Assembly: GCA_900696645.1 (NCBI GenBank)
Contig: CAADGV010000030.1
Location: 118,767-182,766, forward strand
Source of the DNA: an uncultured Chlorobiota bacterium
Lineage (GTDB): Bacteria > Bacteroidota > Ignavibacteria > UBA10030 > UBA6906
Reading direction: 5' to 3'
DNA: 64,000 nt
In this document: piece after piece, positions 35,498-43,946 of the stretch
Layout of the letters: every line of letters starts with the position of its first letter
Numbering within the stretch: the first letter of the stretch is position 1
Notes under the pieces: generated by a model
What the model saw: only the letters and a program-made list of their open reading frames with translations
Database searches by the model: none
Told to the model about the DNA's origin: nothing
Translations under genes and position numbers: made by a program

Positions 35498-36334
35498 GTG
35501 AATATCATCCTTCGCAACGAACTGCTCAAAACATATCTCAAGTGGCGTACCTATATCGGATTTATCGCCATTGCCGTGCTTGTTCCGCTGGTTGAGATAG
35601 CGCTGAAGCTTGAGGGTGGCGGCATGGTCAGGCGGATGACGCGTGATTTGTCGCAGGATTTCATCTTTGTCGGGAATCTCTTCAACGGTTATTTCGTCAC
35701 CTACTTCATCATGAACAGTCTGTGGGTTCATGTTCCCTTCCTCATAGCTCTTGTCGCCGGCGACCAACTTGCAGGCGAGGCAACGGGCGGCACGTTTCGC
35801 CTTATCCTGATACGTCCTGCTTCGCGTACAAGGATTCTACTGCTGAAGTATCTTGCGACGCTCTTCTATACGTTTTCGCTCATTGTATTCCTTGCAGCAG
35901 TAAGTCTCGGCCTCGGATTGTACTTGTTTGGAAGTGGCGATTTGTTGGTGGCGGGCAAGGTGTTGACGATCCTTCCCGGAAACCAGTTGCCGCTGCGGAT
36001 GCTGCTTGCGTTCGGACTTGCAACGTGGAGTATGTGGTGTGTTGCTTCACTTGCGTATCTGTTCTCGTCGTTGGTAGAGAATGCGATTGGCCCGATCGTC
36101 GGGACGATGACGGTTGTTATCATCTTCTTCATTATTTCCAACATTCAGATCGAATTCTTTGAGTCAGTCAAGCCTTTTCTGTTTACGACATATTTCAACA
36201 TCTGGCAGTTGGCTTTTGAGGAGCCCATTCCGTGGGAGATGATAGCGAGGAATGGCGGTATTCTGGGATCGTTCAGCATTGGCTTTTATGCAGTTACTTG
36301 GTATATTTTTGTGAAGAAGGATGTGTTGAGTTGA
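35498..36334 (+). CDS. ABC-2 type transporter permease
   Basis: A 278-residue protein with about six membrane helices. The first follows a short basic cytosolic start; the loop after helix 2 contains GDQLAGEATGGTFRLILIRPASRTRILLLK (in two parts), typical of ABC-2 permeases where the ATPase docks. Start codon is GTG 35498. With the preceding ATPase it should form an exporter of unknown substrate. An M24 peptidase gene follows about 100 bp later. Confidence 0.88.
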   Translation: MNIILRNELLKTYLKWRTYIGFIAIAVLVPLVEIALKLEGGGMVRRMTRDLSQDFIFVGNLFNGYFVTYFIMNSLWVHVPFLIALVAGDQLAGEATGGTFRLILIRPASRTRILLLKYLATLFYTFSLIVFLAAVSLGLGLYLFGSGDLLVAGKVLTILPGNQLPLRMLLAFGLATWSMWCVASLAYLFSSLVENAIGPIVGTMTVVIIFFIISNIQIEFFESVKPFLFTTYFNIWQLAFEEPIPWEMIARNGGILGSFSIGFYAVTWYIFVKKDVLS

Positions 36335-36434
36335 TACTTTCCACCTGCAGAATGAAGACACAACAAGAGATAAAGTCCAAACTTTCGCAGCACAAGACAG
36401 GAAGCCTTTCAAATCTAAACTCTAGGTTCACATT

Positions 36435-37613
36435 ATGAACATCTCATCAATACAACAAGCACTCCGCGAACGAAAAATCGACGGCTGGCTGCTGTGTGAC
36501 TTCCACAACCGTGATCATCTCGCCTATCGTGTGCTTGGTCTCGACATGACGAAGATGACAACACGCCGGTGGTTTTACTATATTCCGGCAAAGGGCGAGC
36601 CGCGCAAGCTGGTCCACAGCGTCGAGCCCCGCAAGCTGGATTCGCTGCCGGGCAAGAAGGAAATCTTCCTGCCGTGGACCCAACTGCATTCCTCTCTCAA
36701 GAACATGCTCGGTTCGCCGAAGAAGATCGCGATGCAGTATTCTCCGATGAACCATGTTCCTGCCGTATCAATGGTGGATGCCGGAATCGTTGAGCTTGTG
36801 AAGAGTTTCAAGCACAAGGTCGTGTCATCAGCAGACCTTGTGCAATTGTTTGAGGCGACAATCAGCGAAGAAGGATACCGCACACATAAAGAAGCAGGAG
36901 TGATTGTCGACAAGATCCGTGCAGAAGCGTACGATCAAATCCGCAACGCCATTGCGACAAACAGTGAGTTGACTGAATACCAGCTTCAGCAATTTATCAT
37001 GCGACGGTTCAAGGAAAGCGGCCTCGTCACTGTTGATCCTCCGATTGTTGGAACGAACGAGCATCCAGCCGATCCGCATTTCGAATCAACACCGGAAAAC
37101 GCGAGACCCTTCAAGAAAGGCGATACCGTACTGATCGATTTGTGGGCGAAGCTTGACAAACCCGGCTCGATCTACTACGATGTTACGTGGTGCGGCTATA
37201 TTGGTGATGCGCCTTCTCCGAAGTATCAGGAAATATTCAATACCGTGAAGAATGCCCGCAATGCTGCCATTGCGCTTGTGAAAGATCGCTTCGCGAAAGG
37301 AAAGCCTTGCGGCGGCTGGGAAGTTGATGATGCTTGCCGCAACGTGGTGAAGAAAGCAGGCTACGGAAAGTATTTCGTGCACCGGACTGGCCACTCCATC
37401 GGAGAAGAGGTTCACGGCAACGGCGTGAACATTGACAATCTGGAAACAAAGGATGAACGCCAACTCATGCCCGGTTGTTGCTTTTCGATTGAACCCGGCA
37501 TCTACTTACCGGACGAGAATATGGCGTGCCGGACGGAGATCAATATGTTTATCCGCCACGATGGCGTGCCGGAAGTGACGGGGGAGATACAAGAAGAGTT
37601 GATCAAAGTGTGA
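36435..37613 (+). CDS. M24-family metallopeptidase (Xaa-Pro aminopeptidase-like)
   Basis: A 392-residue pita-bread peptidase. The N-terminal creatinase-like domain (about 1-150) is followed by the catalytic domain with the five metal ligands visible: Asp in VLIDLWAK, Asp in YYDVTWCGYIG, His in HRTGHSIGEEVHG, Glu in FSIEPGIYLP and Glu in CRTEINMFI. It likely removes N-terminal residues before proline in the cytosol. The ligands are complete, so activity is expected. A strong terminator follows. Confidence 0.93.
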   Translation: MNISSIQQALRERKIDGWLLCDFHNRDHLAYRVLGLDMTKMTTRRWFYYIPAKGEPRKLVHSVEPRKLDSLPGKKEIFLPWTQLHSSLKNMLGSPKKIAMQYSPMNHVPAVSMVDAGIVELVKSFKHKVVSSADLVQLFEATISEEGYRTHKEAGVIVDKIRAEAYDQIRNAIATNSELTEYQLQQFIMRRFKESGLVTVDPPIVGTNEHPADPHFESTPENARPFKKGDTVLIDLWAKLDKPGSIYYDVTWCGYIGDAPSPKYQEIFNTVKNARNAAIALVKDRFAKGKPCGGWEVDDACRNVVKKAGYGKYFVHRTGHSIGEEVHGNGVNIDNLETKDERQLMPGCCFSIEPGIYLPDENMACRTEINMFIRHDGVPEVTGEIQEELIKV

Positions 37614-37626
37614 GGCTGATACTACG

Positions 37627-37654
37627 AGCCCCGGCGATGTGCCGGGGCTTTGTT
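37627..37654 (+). terminator. Intrinsic terminator after M24 peptidase gene
   Basis: A perfect 9-bp GC-rich stem (AGCCCCGGC, 37627-37635, with 37641-37649), a five-base loop and TTTGTT behind. It starts 14 bp after the stop codon. Confidence 0.9.
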
Positions 37655-37656
37655 CG

Positions 37657-38118
37657 TCAAGTGATCTTTGTCGGATTCCGGTGGGCGAGTTGAATCAGAA
37701 CAATGCCCGCAACAATCGCGATCAATCCCAACCCCGTTTTCAGATCAATCTCCTGCGTTCCCTTCACCAATCCCATTACTGTTCCGGCAATCGGGGAAAG
37801 CGCGAACGCAACGGCCAGCGTAACGCCAAGATTCTCCGAAGTGGCAAGCGATGCATAGAAACTCCACATCCCCAAACTTCCTGCAACGATTCCTCCCCCG
37901 ATAATAATCATCAGCCAACCGTTCACACTTGCCGGGGACGTGTACGTCTTCCAAGCCGGAATTGAGATGAGTCCCAGCAACACGACAGCGACTGCGGTTC
38001 GGAGGAATATTCCGGCAATCGGCGGGAGGCCGAGTTCGCGCAGACCCGATTTTTCAAAATAGCCGCCGATGCCCCATGCTACGCCGGCAAGAATTGCATA
38101 GAGAATATATGGTTTCAT
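37657..38118 (-). CDS. Short EamA-like membrane protein (half-size DMT transporter)
   Basis: A 153-residue protein with about five membrane helices, one EamA repeat in place of two: AGVAWGIGGYFEKSGLRELG, GIFLRTAVAVVLLGLI, GSLGMWSFYASLATSENLG and GIVLIQLAH. Half-size DMT members work as dimers. ATG 38118 puts the first helix directly at the N-terminus; a longer frame to 38181 adds a non-hydrophobic stretch with no ribosome site. The substrate is unknown. It converges on the terminator of the M24 gene. Confidence 0.8.
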   Translation of the reverse strand: MKPYILYAILAGVAWGIGGYFEKSGLRELGLPPIAGIFLRTAVAVVLLGLISIPAWKTYTSPASVNGWLMIIIGGGIVAGSLGMWSFYASLATSENLGVTLAVAFALSPIAGTVMGLVKGTQEIDLKTGLGLIAIVAGIVLIQLAHRNPTKIT

Positions 38119-38426
38119 GAATTCATCTTGTGAGTGAATGTTGGTGGGAAAGTTGTTGCACGGCCAATATACAACATCCACGGGAAAGTTCGAAGGGCTA
38201 TTCGCTCGCAGGGAGCCGGATATCGTTCAACAAATTCAGGAGTTGTTGCACGTGCAGCGGTGTCTGCAAAAATGCTGTCGAATCCTTCCGAATCCTTCCA
38301 GAGAATTATCACAAGGCCCCCTTTCGGTTACGGCCCGAATGGTTGCACAGACGCTTGACGAAATGGAGAAGCGAATGTCGGAGAGAATGAGCGTTTTCCT
38401 TTTCTCTTTAAAATGATTTGGTGATG
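38119..38426. other. 308-bp stretch without a supported gene
   Basis: Short open frames occur in several overlapping frames on both strands, none with a ribosome site, family motif or consistent composition. A ten-base tandem duplication (GGAAGGATTC twice on the minus strand) is present. It most likely carries the promoter of the EamA-like gene and the trailer of the MFS gene. Confidence 0.5.
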
Positions 38427-39692
38427 TCATAGCTTCTTCTGTTGCGTGCTGATGCTTCCCAAAACAATTGCGCCGATGAGCATAATCGCCGCGGCAAAAC
38501 CGAATCCCGCTGCCGGAGAGATCGCAGTCCAAAGCAGGCCCACCAGAACACTCGCACCGAAATCTCCGATGCCGTTGACCGTGCCAAGGACTCCCATGCC
38601 GATTCCGCGCGTTTCCGTCGGGATGAAGTCCGCGGTGATGGCGCTTTCCAACGTATCTTCAGCAGCGATGAAGACGCCGGCGAGGGCAAAGAGGACGAAC
38701 AGGAACGGAATGTTTGTCCATTCAAGATAAAATGCGAGGGCAAACCCGCCTATCGTCACGACGGCCAGAAAATATCCGAGCGCAAGCAACAGGACGCGGT
38801 TCATCGTGTCGGTGAGAGCGCCGATGGGGAACGAGGCAAGCGCGTAGGTGATGTTTCTGACAACGTACATCAATCCGGCGAACTGCGCGGCGTGTGTGAG
38901 TCCGTGTTCGGGTGTGAGCAATGTGGTTGCGGCAAGAATCAGGAGCGTCGGCGCAAAATCACCGAGGCCAAAAATGCCCACGCCGAGAAGGAGTCGTCTG
39001 AACCCGCGGGGAAGCGAGCGGACTGTTCCCCAGAATTTCAGATGATGGTTGGCCGCTCGCTTCCTTTCGACAGTCATAATCCAGAATACAACGGCCGAGA
39101 GGATTCCGGGAATAAGAGTAATAAGGAAGATGCTGCGGAACGGCTGTGACGGATCAAGCAAGGCCGTCGGCTGCCAAATCCCCAACAACCATACGCCAAG
39201 CAGTGGACCGACAAATGCCCCCAGTGTGTCTCCGAACCGGTGAAAGCCGAACGCCTTGCCCCGGACGGCAGCGTCAACAGAGTCCGCGAGCATTGCATCG
39301 CGAATCGGGCCGCGGAAGCCGCGGCCAAACCAGCCGACAACGCGGCCCACGAGCACGAGAAACCACGTTGTTGCAAACGCAAACAACGCCATCGCTATGC
39401 CGGTCAGGAAGTAGCCGAGTGTCACCAGCGTTTTGCGATGTCCGAGTTTATCCGATATCCATCCTCCCCATAACTTGATGAAGCTGGACACGGCGTCCGA
39501 AATACCTTCGATGAACCCGAGCGCGGATGGCGGCGCGCCGATGACGGCGAGAAAGCCCGGCAACACAGTCGTTGCCATCTCGTGCGATGCATCGGAAAGA
39601 AAGCTCGTCACTCCCATGCCGACGACGTTCCGGTTGAGCCAGGTATTGCTGTCTGTTTGTGCGACAGGCCCGGGTTGAATATCCTTGTTCAT
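38427..39692 (-). CDS. Major facilitator superfamily transporter
   Basis: A 421-residue protein with 12 membrane helices. It opens with NVVGMGVTSFLSDASHEMATTVLPGFL, and the loop between helices 2 and 3 has GGWISDKLGHRKTLVTLGY, the MFS motif A. A second loop, GRVVGWFGRGFRGPIRDAMLAD, is typical of a subgroup annotated as drug or multi-solute exporters. Start ATG 39692 is preferred; a GTG at 39740 would add 16 polar residues. The direction of transport and substrate are unknown. Confidence 0.88.
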   Translation of the reverse strand: MNKDIQPGPVAQTDSNTWLNRNVVGMGVTSFLSDASHEMATTVLPGFLAVIGAPPSALGFIEGISDAVSSFIKLWGGWISDKLGHRKTLVTLGYFLTGIAMALFAFATTWFLVLVGRVVGWFGRGFRGPIRDAMLADSVDAAVRGKAFGFHRFGDTLGAFVGPLLGVWLLGIWQPTALLDPSQPFRSIFLITLIPGILSAVVFWIMTVERKRAANHHLKFWGTVRSLPRGFRRLLLGVGIFGLGDFAPTLLILAATTLLTPEHGLTHAAQFAGLMYVVRNITYALASFPIGALTDTMNRVLLLALGYFLAVVTIGGFALAFYLEWTNIPFLFVLFALAGVFIAAEDTLESAITADFIPTETRGIGMGVLGTVNGIGDFGASVLVGLLWTAISPAAGFGFAAAIMLIGAIVLGSISTQQKKL

Positions 39693-39861
39693 CTCAATTT
39701 TAGATGTTGATGTTTTTTGGTTCACGCCTTTCCTGTTCACTTTTTACTCGCGAGGCATCGCATTGTTTAACATTGCGAGCAACTCCCTCAATGCGGCCCG
39801 TTCGACGAAATGATGCGGCAGTGTCAAACGAGACTGCGCTTCAAACGGCAACAACATTGTT

Positions 39862-40602
39862 CTATAGAAACAGTTTCAGGCGTGCAAATCCCGCTCTGCT
39901 TACCTGCAAGCGTGTTCCATCTTTTAGAATGGCAACGCGGCTGTCTTTTGCGTACGGTTCAATCTTGGCAAGGCGTTCGACATTGAGGATGTATGAGCGG
40001 TGAATGCGGATGAATTGTGTTGCATCCAATTGTTCCGCAAGTACTGAGAGTCGTGCTTGCTTCAGAATGTTCCTTCCTTCTGTGCGGATGGAAACGTAAT
40101 CATCTTGTGCTTTGATGTAGTCAATGCTCTCGACGGGAATGATATGCACTTTTGCGCCGTCACGCACAAGAATGCGTTCGAGGGGCGTTGTACGCATAAC
40201 CGATTCCTCGGCAAGGGCATCAAGTCGTTTGGAATCGGGTAATCTCTTCTTTGCCTGTTCCAGTGCCTCATCAAATCGTTCACGGCTGAATGGTTTCAAC
40301 AGGTAGTCGGCGGCGTGGACTTCAAACGCCTTCAGCGCAAATTCATCGTATGCTGTAGTAAAAATAACGGTGACATCGTGATCAATCAGCTCAAGAACTT
40401 CAAAGCCACTCAGTTTCGGCATTTGGATGTCGAGAAAGAGAATATCGGGCTTTGTCTCTGCAATCACCTTCACGGCGTCGAATCCGTTTGCACACTCGGC
40501 AACGATTTCGATATGAGCATGGTGAGAAAGGAACTCACGAACAATCTGACGGGCAAGCTGCTCGTCGTCAACAATCACCGCTTTCAATGGTCCCTGAGTC
40601 AT
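39862..40602 (-). CDS. LytTR-family response regulator
   Basis: A 246-residue regulator. The receiver has DD12-13, phospho-acceptor Asp58 in LFLDIQMPK, and Lys in YLLKPFSRERF. The C-terminal LytTR DNA-binding domain has IDYIKAQDDYVSIRT and FIRIHRSYILNVERLAKIEP (in parts). It starts five bases after the stop of the LytS-type kinase, so the two form a pair. Upstream in the same direction are two LiaF/LiaI-like membrane proteins, suggesting control of envelope-stress genes. Confidence 0.95.
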   Translation of the reverse strand: MTQGPLKAVIVDDEQLARQIVREFLSHHAHIEIVAECANGFDAVKVIAETKPDILFLDIQMPKLSGFEVLELIDHDVTVIFTTAYDEFALKAFEVHAADYLLKPFSRERFDEALEQAKKRLPDSKRLDALAEESVMRTTPLERILVRDGAKVHIIPVESIDYIKAQDDYVSIRTEGRNILKQARLSVLAEQLDATQFIRIHRSYILNVERLAKIEPYAKDSRVAILKDGTRLQVSRAGFARLKLFL

Positions 40603-40607
40603 CGGCT

Positions 40608-41693
40608 CTATGATGCGTGAAAGATCTCCGTAATCTCCTTGCGAGTAACAGGAAGTTTCAACTCAACAGCATATTCGTTTGTACCGTTTGTGATTGCAAC
40701 GTGCGCGTCATTGCCGTAGAGCGTCTCGAGACGTCTCCTGATATTGCCAAGACCCAACCCCGTGCTTTTGCTTCGAGGTCTGTTCGGATCACACGGATTG
40801 CTGACGCGGAGAAGCAAGAGTGATTCGTTCCTGTCTGCAGAGAGTACAATTGTTCCTCCCTCGAGGAGATGGGCTATGCCATGGTTTACCGCATTTTCGA
40901 CGATAGGCTGAAGAATGAGTGAAGGCACGGGAATCGTGCCGCATCCTTCACTCATTCGCTTCTCAAATATCAGTCGTGAACCGAACCGCACGCGTTCGAT
41001 TGCGAGGAATCCCTCTGCCAGCTTGAATTCCTGTTCCAAGGGAATGAACTGCTGCTGTCCTAACTTCAGCGTTGTGCGAAAGAAATCCGCCAGCTGGATC
41101 GACATCGTCCGCGCAGCGGGAGCATCCGAGGCTGTCAATGCGCTGATCGAGTTGAGACTATTGAAAAGGAAATGCGGCTGTATTTGCGAACGCAGCGCCT
41201 TCAACTCTGCTTCCCTTGCCAGCACTTGAAGCTCAAGTGCCTTGCGTTCAGCCGCCCGCGCCGTATCAAAGGCAAGCAACAAGTAGTGGACAACGGTTGC
41301 CAGGACGAACAACAACATCCCGATGCCGAGAAGAAACGGAATGCTGCTGTCGAATTTCGAGTTCAGAGCCGAGAAGAGTTCGAATCGGGTCAGGATTGCG
41401 GCTACACCTTTTCCGACAAGAAGCCATAGCGCCGAACTGAGAAACGATGCCGCGAGCACCGCAAAGAGAGTCTTGAGAAAAGAAGTCTGCTGAAGAGGGA
41501 ACGCCTTGCATACATACAACGACGCGAGACTCATGAATGCGTAGATGAAGGACATCGGCAGTAGAAGTGCAACCGCTTCGCCCCACGTCAGGGCATTCAT
41601 CGTTACCATCAACACACATAACAGCCCGGCAATCATCAGCCAGGCTGTCATGTAAAGTGTTAATCGTTGCTTGTCGGCAAATATAGGATGCAT
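40608..41693 (-). CDS. LytS/YehU-type membrane sensor histidine kinase
   Basis: A 361-residue kinase. Four membrane helices occupy about residues 10-145; a coiled linker (ARAAERKALELQVLAREAELKAL) follows, then the His_kinase domain with the acceptor His in SQIQPHFLFNSLNSISAL and an HATPase region with ILQPIVENAVNHGI and TGLGLGNIRRRLE. It should phosphorylate the LytTR regulator encoded five bases downstream. A heptamer repeat lies in the 90 bp between it and the LiaF-like gene. Confidence 0.94.
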   Translation of the reverse strand: MHPIFADKQRLTLYMTAWLMIAGLLCVLMVTMNALTWGEAVALLLPMSFIYAFMSLASLYVCKAFPLQQTSFLKTLFAVLAASFLSSALWLLVGKGVAAILTRFELFSALNSKFDSSIPFLLGIGMLLFVLATVVHYLLLAFDTARAAERKALELQVLAREAELKALRSQIQPHFLFNSLNSISALTASDAPAARTMSIQLADFFRTTLKLGQQQFIPLEQEFKLAEGFLAIERVRFGSRLIFEKRMSEGCGTIPVPSLILQPIVENAVNHGIAHLLEGGTIVLSADRNESLLLLRVSNPCDPNRPRSKSTGLGLGNIRRRLETLYGNDAHVAITNGTNEYAVELKLPVTRKEITEIFHAS

Positions 41694-41753
41694 GTCACGG
41701 CTGGTGATTATGGATTACAGATTACTGTCCTCGATCCCAAATCCGTAATCCCG

Positions 41754-41785
41754 AATCCAAAATCCAAAATCCAAAATCCAAAATC
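41754..41785. repeat. Short tandem heptamer array (AATCCAA)n
   Basis: Four full copies and one partial copy of AATCCAA run from 41754 to 41785, with degenerate copies upstream to about 41731. The array touches the stop codon of the LiaF-like gene (minus strand). In one plus-strand frame it would read repeated NPKSKIQ-like units, a pattern known from similar repeats in many bacterial genomes. Confidence 0.85.
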
Positions 41786-42497
41786 AATTTCTTACTTCAA
41801 CGCCGCCCATCACGATTGTGCCTCGAAGGATGAGCCGTTGTCGTGCTTCGTTGCCCTGATGAAACGTCTTGTCATCGAAGCCGCCGAGAATCGGTGTTCC
41901 CTCGAAAGAGACTTCCCATTGTTGCGGGACTTTGATTTCGATTCCGCCCCAGAAGGCAAATACACTTATGATCGCCGGGCTCTCGGCAATGGAAGCATTC
42001 CGCAAATCAATATCGCAGCCACCCATTACCGCGGTCAGTTCTCCCCCTCGAAAATCCTTTGTGTGAACGTTTCTTCTTGATCCACCGAGATACGCGGAGG
42101 CATTCACGACTGAATCGTTGTCGATCGTCTTCGTATCCCATTGAGCCTTCCAGGGCCGGGATCCTGCTCGCCCGGTTTTCAGTATCATCATAGCACCAAG
42201 CGCAACCAAAAGCAATGGCCAGAAATCCCAAAGCCTGAAATCAAAAAAATACAACTTGTCTATCAGAAGGGCCGCTCCGACAAACGTGAGTACAAGTCCC
42301 CAGAATTTGCCGCCGTGTGCTTCCGGCTGCAGAAGTTTCACGATGCCGTACACAATCAACAGAGCAGGCCAATAGCGCAGGTAGTCACGCGCATAAATTA
42401 ATTCGAGATTGTCGAGCGTGAACAGAACGCCGACAACGACGATAATGAGTCCCAGAACAAGCTGGGGGGAGATGCGAAATGTTGATTTCTCTTCCAT
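41784..42497 (-). CDS. LiaF-like membrane protein
   Basis: A 237-residue protein. The N-terminal half has four hydrophobic segments in the LiaI/LiaF-TM pattern (GLIIVVVGVLFTLDNLEL, YWPALLIVYGIVKLL, FWGLVLTFVGAALLIDKL, FWPLLLVALGAMMIL). The C-terminal half is a beta-helix-like domain (GGELTAVMGGCDIDLRNA, FWGGIEIKVPQQWEV, GTPILGGFDDK) as in LiaF and related toast-rack proteins. In Firmicutes LiaF restrains the LiaS kinase; here a LytS-type kinase is next. ATG 42497 follows GAGG with good spacing. Confidence 0.85.
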   Translation of the reverse strand: MEEKSTFRISPQLVLGLIIVVVGVLFTLDNLELIYARDYLRYWPALLIVYGIVKLLQPEAHGGKFWGLVLTFVGAALLIDKLYFFDFRLWDFWPLLLVALGAMMILKTGRAGSRPWKAQWDTKTIDNDSVVNASAYLGGSRRNVHTKDFRGGELTAVMGGCDIDLRNASIAESPAIISVFAFWGGIEIKVPQQWEVSFEGTPILGGFDDKTFHQGNEARQRLILRGTIVMGGVEVRN

Positions 42498-42518
42498 AAT
42501 AATCCTCAAAGAAGTAGT

Positions 42519-42893
42519 TCAATGTACAGAAATTGTGCTGGTTTGTTCAAATCTCTTCTTGCGCGCATCCCGCTCGAATGCCTCCCAGATTTGGTAGATG
42601 CCGAACAGGATCAACACAATGGGCCACGTGTCGCGGAACCCGTAATCGTAAATCCGCAACACAGACCATTGAAGCCAGATTCCCAACCCGATAAGCCAAA
42701 AGCCCTCAGCCCGTTTGTACGACTCGAGAAATTTGTTGATGCCGATGACGATGAGAATGACCGGCCAGAATTTCCAGACCGGAAACCGATCCAGAATGCC
42801 GATGTTCATCAAAAGGACGATAGCGCCGAAGACAATCAACGCTGCGCCTATGACGTTTCTTCCGTTCAACCATCGTTGTGCTGCCGTTTCCAT
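42519..42893 (-). CDS. LiaI/LiaF-TM-like small membrane protein
   Basis: 124 residues with four hydrophobic segments of the same pattern as the N-terminal half of the next gene (VIGAALIVFGAIVLLMNIGILD, FWPVILIVIGINKFLES, FWLIGLGIWLQWSVL, TWPIVLILFGIYQIWEAF), without the C-terminal beta domain. AAGGAGG six bases before ATG 42893 fixes the start. It lies 21 bp before the LiaF-like gene and probably begins the operon, which would give small protein, LiaF-like protein, kinase and regulator in order. Confidence 0.8.
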   Translation of the reverse strand: METAAQRWLNGRNVIGAALIVFGAIVLLMNIGILDRFPVWKFWPVILIVIGINKFLESYKRAEGFWLIGLGIWLQWSVLRIYDYGFRDTWPIVLILFGIYQIWEAFERDARKKRFEQTSTISVH

Positions 42894-43050
42894 GAAGTCC
42901 TCCTTGAGTATTGTTCTGCACCAATATACGACGTGCGGCAGTAGATGTTGGGTAGATTCAGGCGAACGGCGGCCTGATGTCGGTAAACGGAGCTTGCCTT
43001 TGAAACTGAAACGGGGTAAGTTGTCTTTGTTCATAGTGGAGACTCTCAGC

Positions 43051-43575
43051 ATGACTCGTCGTTACCCCCGCACACTCTCCGTTGGTGCACACAATACCGT
43101 GATTGCCCTCAACGAGCATGAGGTCGCAAAGTTGTTTACCGGCGACACCCGCTCGGATATCGGCTCAGAAGCAGAAAAGATGCAGTTTGCCAACCGCGTG
43201 AACGGACTTGTTGCCCGGTTTGTGCGTATCGAATACAGCGATGAGCACGGATCGGAGATGTTAGTGATGGAACGTCTCTATCCCATGGACTATCGTGCTT
43301 ACGAGTTCAGCAAGCGTGAGCTTTGGTTTGATGTGTTTGAAGATGAACTGCTGCAGCTGCACAGCGCCGGGTTTGCTCACCGCGACATTCGCCGTCCTTC
43401 CGACATTGGGGGCGAACCGTACGACAATGTTCTGCTGACTTCAAAGGGCCTTCGCCTGATTGATGTCGGCGTTTCAGCTCTCAAAGTGAAAGTCGGGGAA
43501 AAACTCTTTCAGCGATACGTGGAAGAAGAGCTGAAGGAAATCGAACAATTCAAGACCCACTTCCTGTTGCGGTAG
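43051..43575 (+). CDS. Miniature protein-kinase-like protein
   Basis: 174 residues with kinase core elements: a Lys in VAKLF (Lys27), a Glu in the helix after it (Glu39 or Glu42), HRD (110-112), a metal-type Asn126 in YDNVLL and Asp138 in LIDVG, in the place of DFG. The HRD-to-Asn distance is 14 residues where ordinary kinases have five, because of an insert RRPSDIGGEPY. Almost the whole C-lobe after DFG is missing. It may phosphorylate something, or be a nucleotide-binding remnant. It is divergent from the LiaF operon and is followed one base later by a DUF983 gene. Confidence 0.65.
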   Translation: MTRRYPRTLSVGAHNTVIALNEHEVAKLFTGDTRSDIGSEAEKMQFANRVNGLVARFVRIEYSDEHGSEMLVMERLYPMDYRAYEFSKRELWFDVFEDELLQLHSAGFAHRDIRRPSDIGGEPYDNVLLTSKGLRLIDVGVSALKVKVGEKLFQRYVEEELKEIEQFKTHFLLR

Positions 43576-43576
43576 A

Positions 43577-43939
43577 GTGTTGTATCATCTGCACGACGTA
43601 CTTCGCAAAACGATCAGACTCAAGTGTCCCGACTGCGGTGAAGGTTCTCTCTATTCCCGTTGGAATCAGCTTCATGAGCGATGTGCAGTGTGCAGTTGCA
43701 CGTTGCAACGCCGCGAAGAGGAGGGATGGTTCTTTATCTACATGACAACGGCGGGTCTCACCGGCGTCGTCGTTGTTGTGATGTTGTTGATTGATGTGCC
43801 GGATATTTTTCTGGGACAGATTGGCGTTCTTGTTGCTTGGTTTGTCATCATCCTTCTGACTCTGCCAATCAGAAAAGCGATAGCGATCGGGATTGATTAC
43901 TATATTGAACAACGACCCCGCAAGAACGCCGGTACCTAA
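43577..43939 (+). CDS. DUF983 family zinc-ribbon membrane protein
   Basis: 120 residues. The N-terminal part has two Cys pairs (KCPDCGEGSLY and ERCAVCSCTL) that form a zinc-ribbon pattern; two membrane helices follow (about 55-75 and 80-100). This is the layout of DUF983, whose role is unknown, though some members sit near cytochrome oxidase genes. Start codon is GTG 43577, one base after the kinase-like stop, so translation is likely coupled. It converges with priA, leaving seven bases between. Confidence 0.85.
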   Translation: MLYHLHDVLRKTIRLKCPDCGEGSLYSRWNQLHERCAVCSCTLQRREEEGWFFIYMTTAGLTGVVVVVMLLIDVPDIFLGQIGVLVAWFVIILLTLPIRKAIAIGIDYYIEQRPRKNAGT

Positions 43940-43946
43940 AGAACAG

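Noticed and set aside
38138-38416. 92-codon open frame in the gap between the EamA-like and MFS genes
   Set aside because: Other frames on both strands are equally open here; no ribosome site, no recognisable sequence.
41754-41785. CRISPR array
   Set aside because: Units are seven bases and contiguous, with no spacers and no cas genes nearby.
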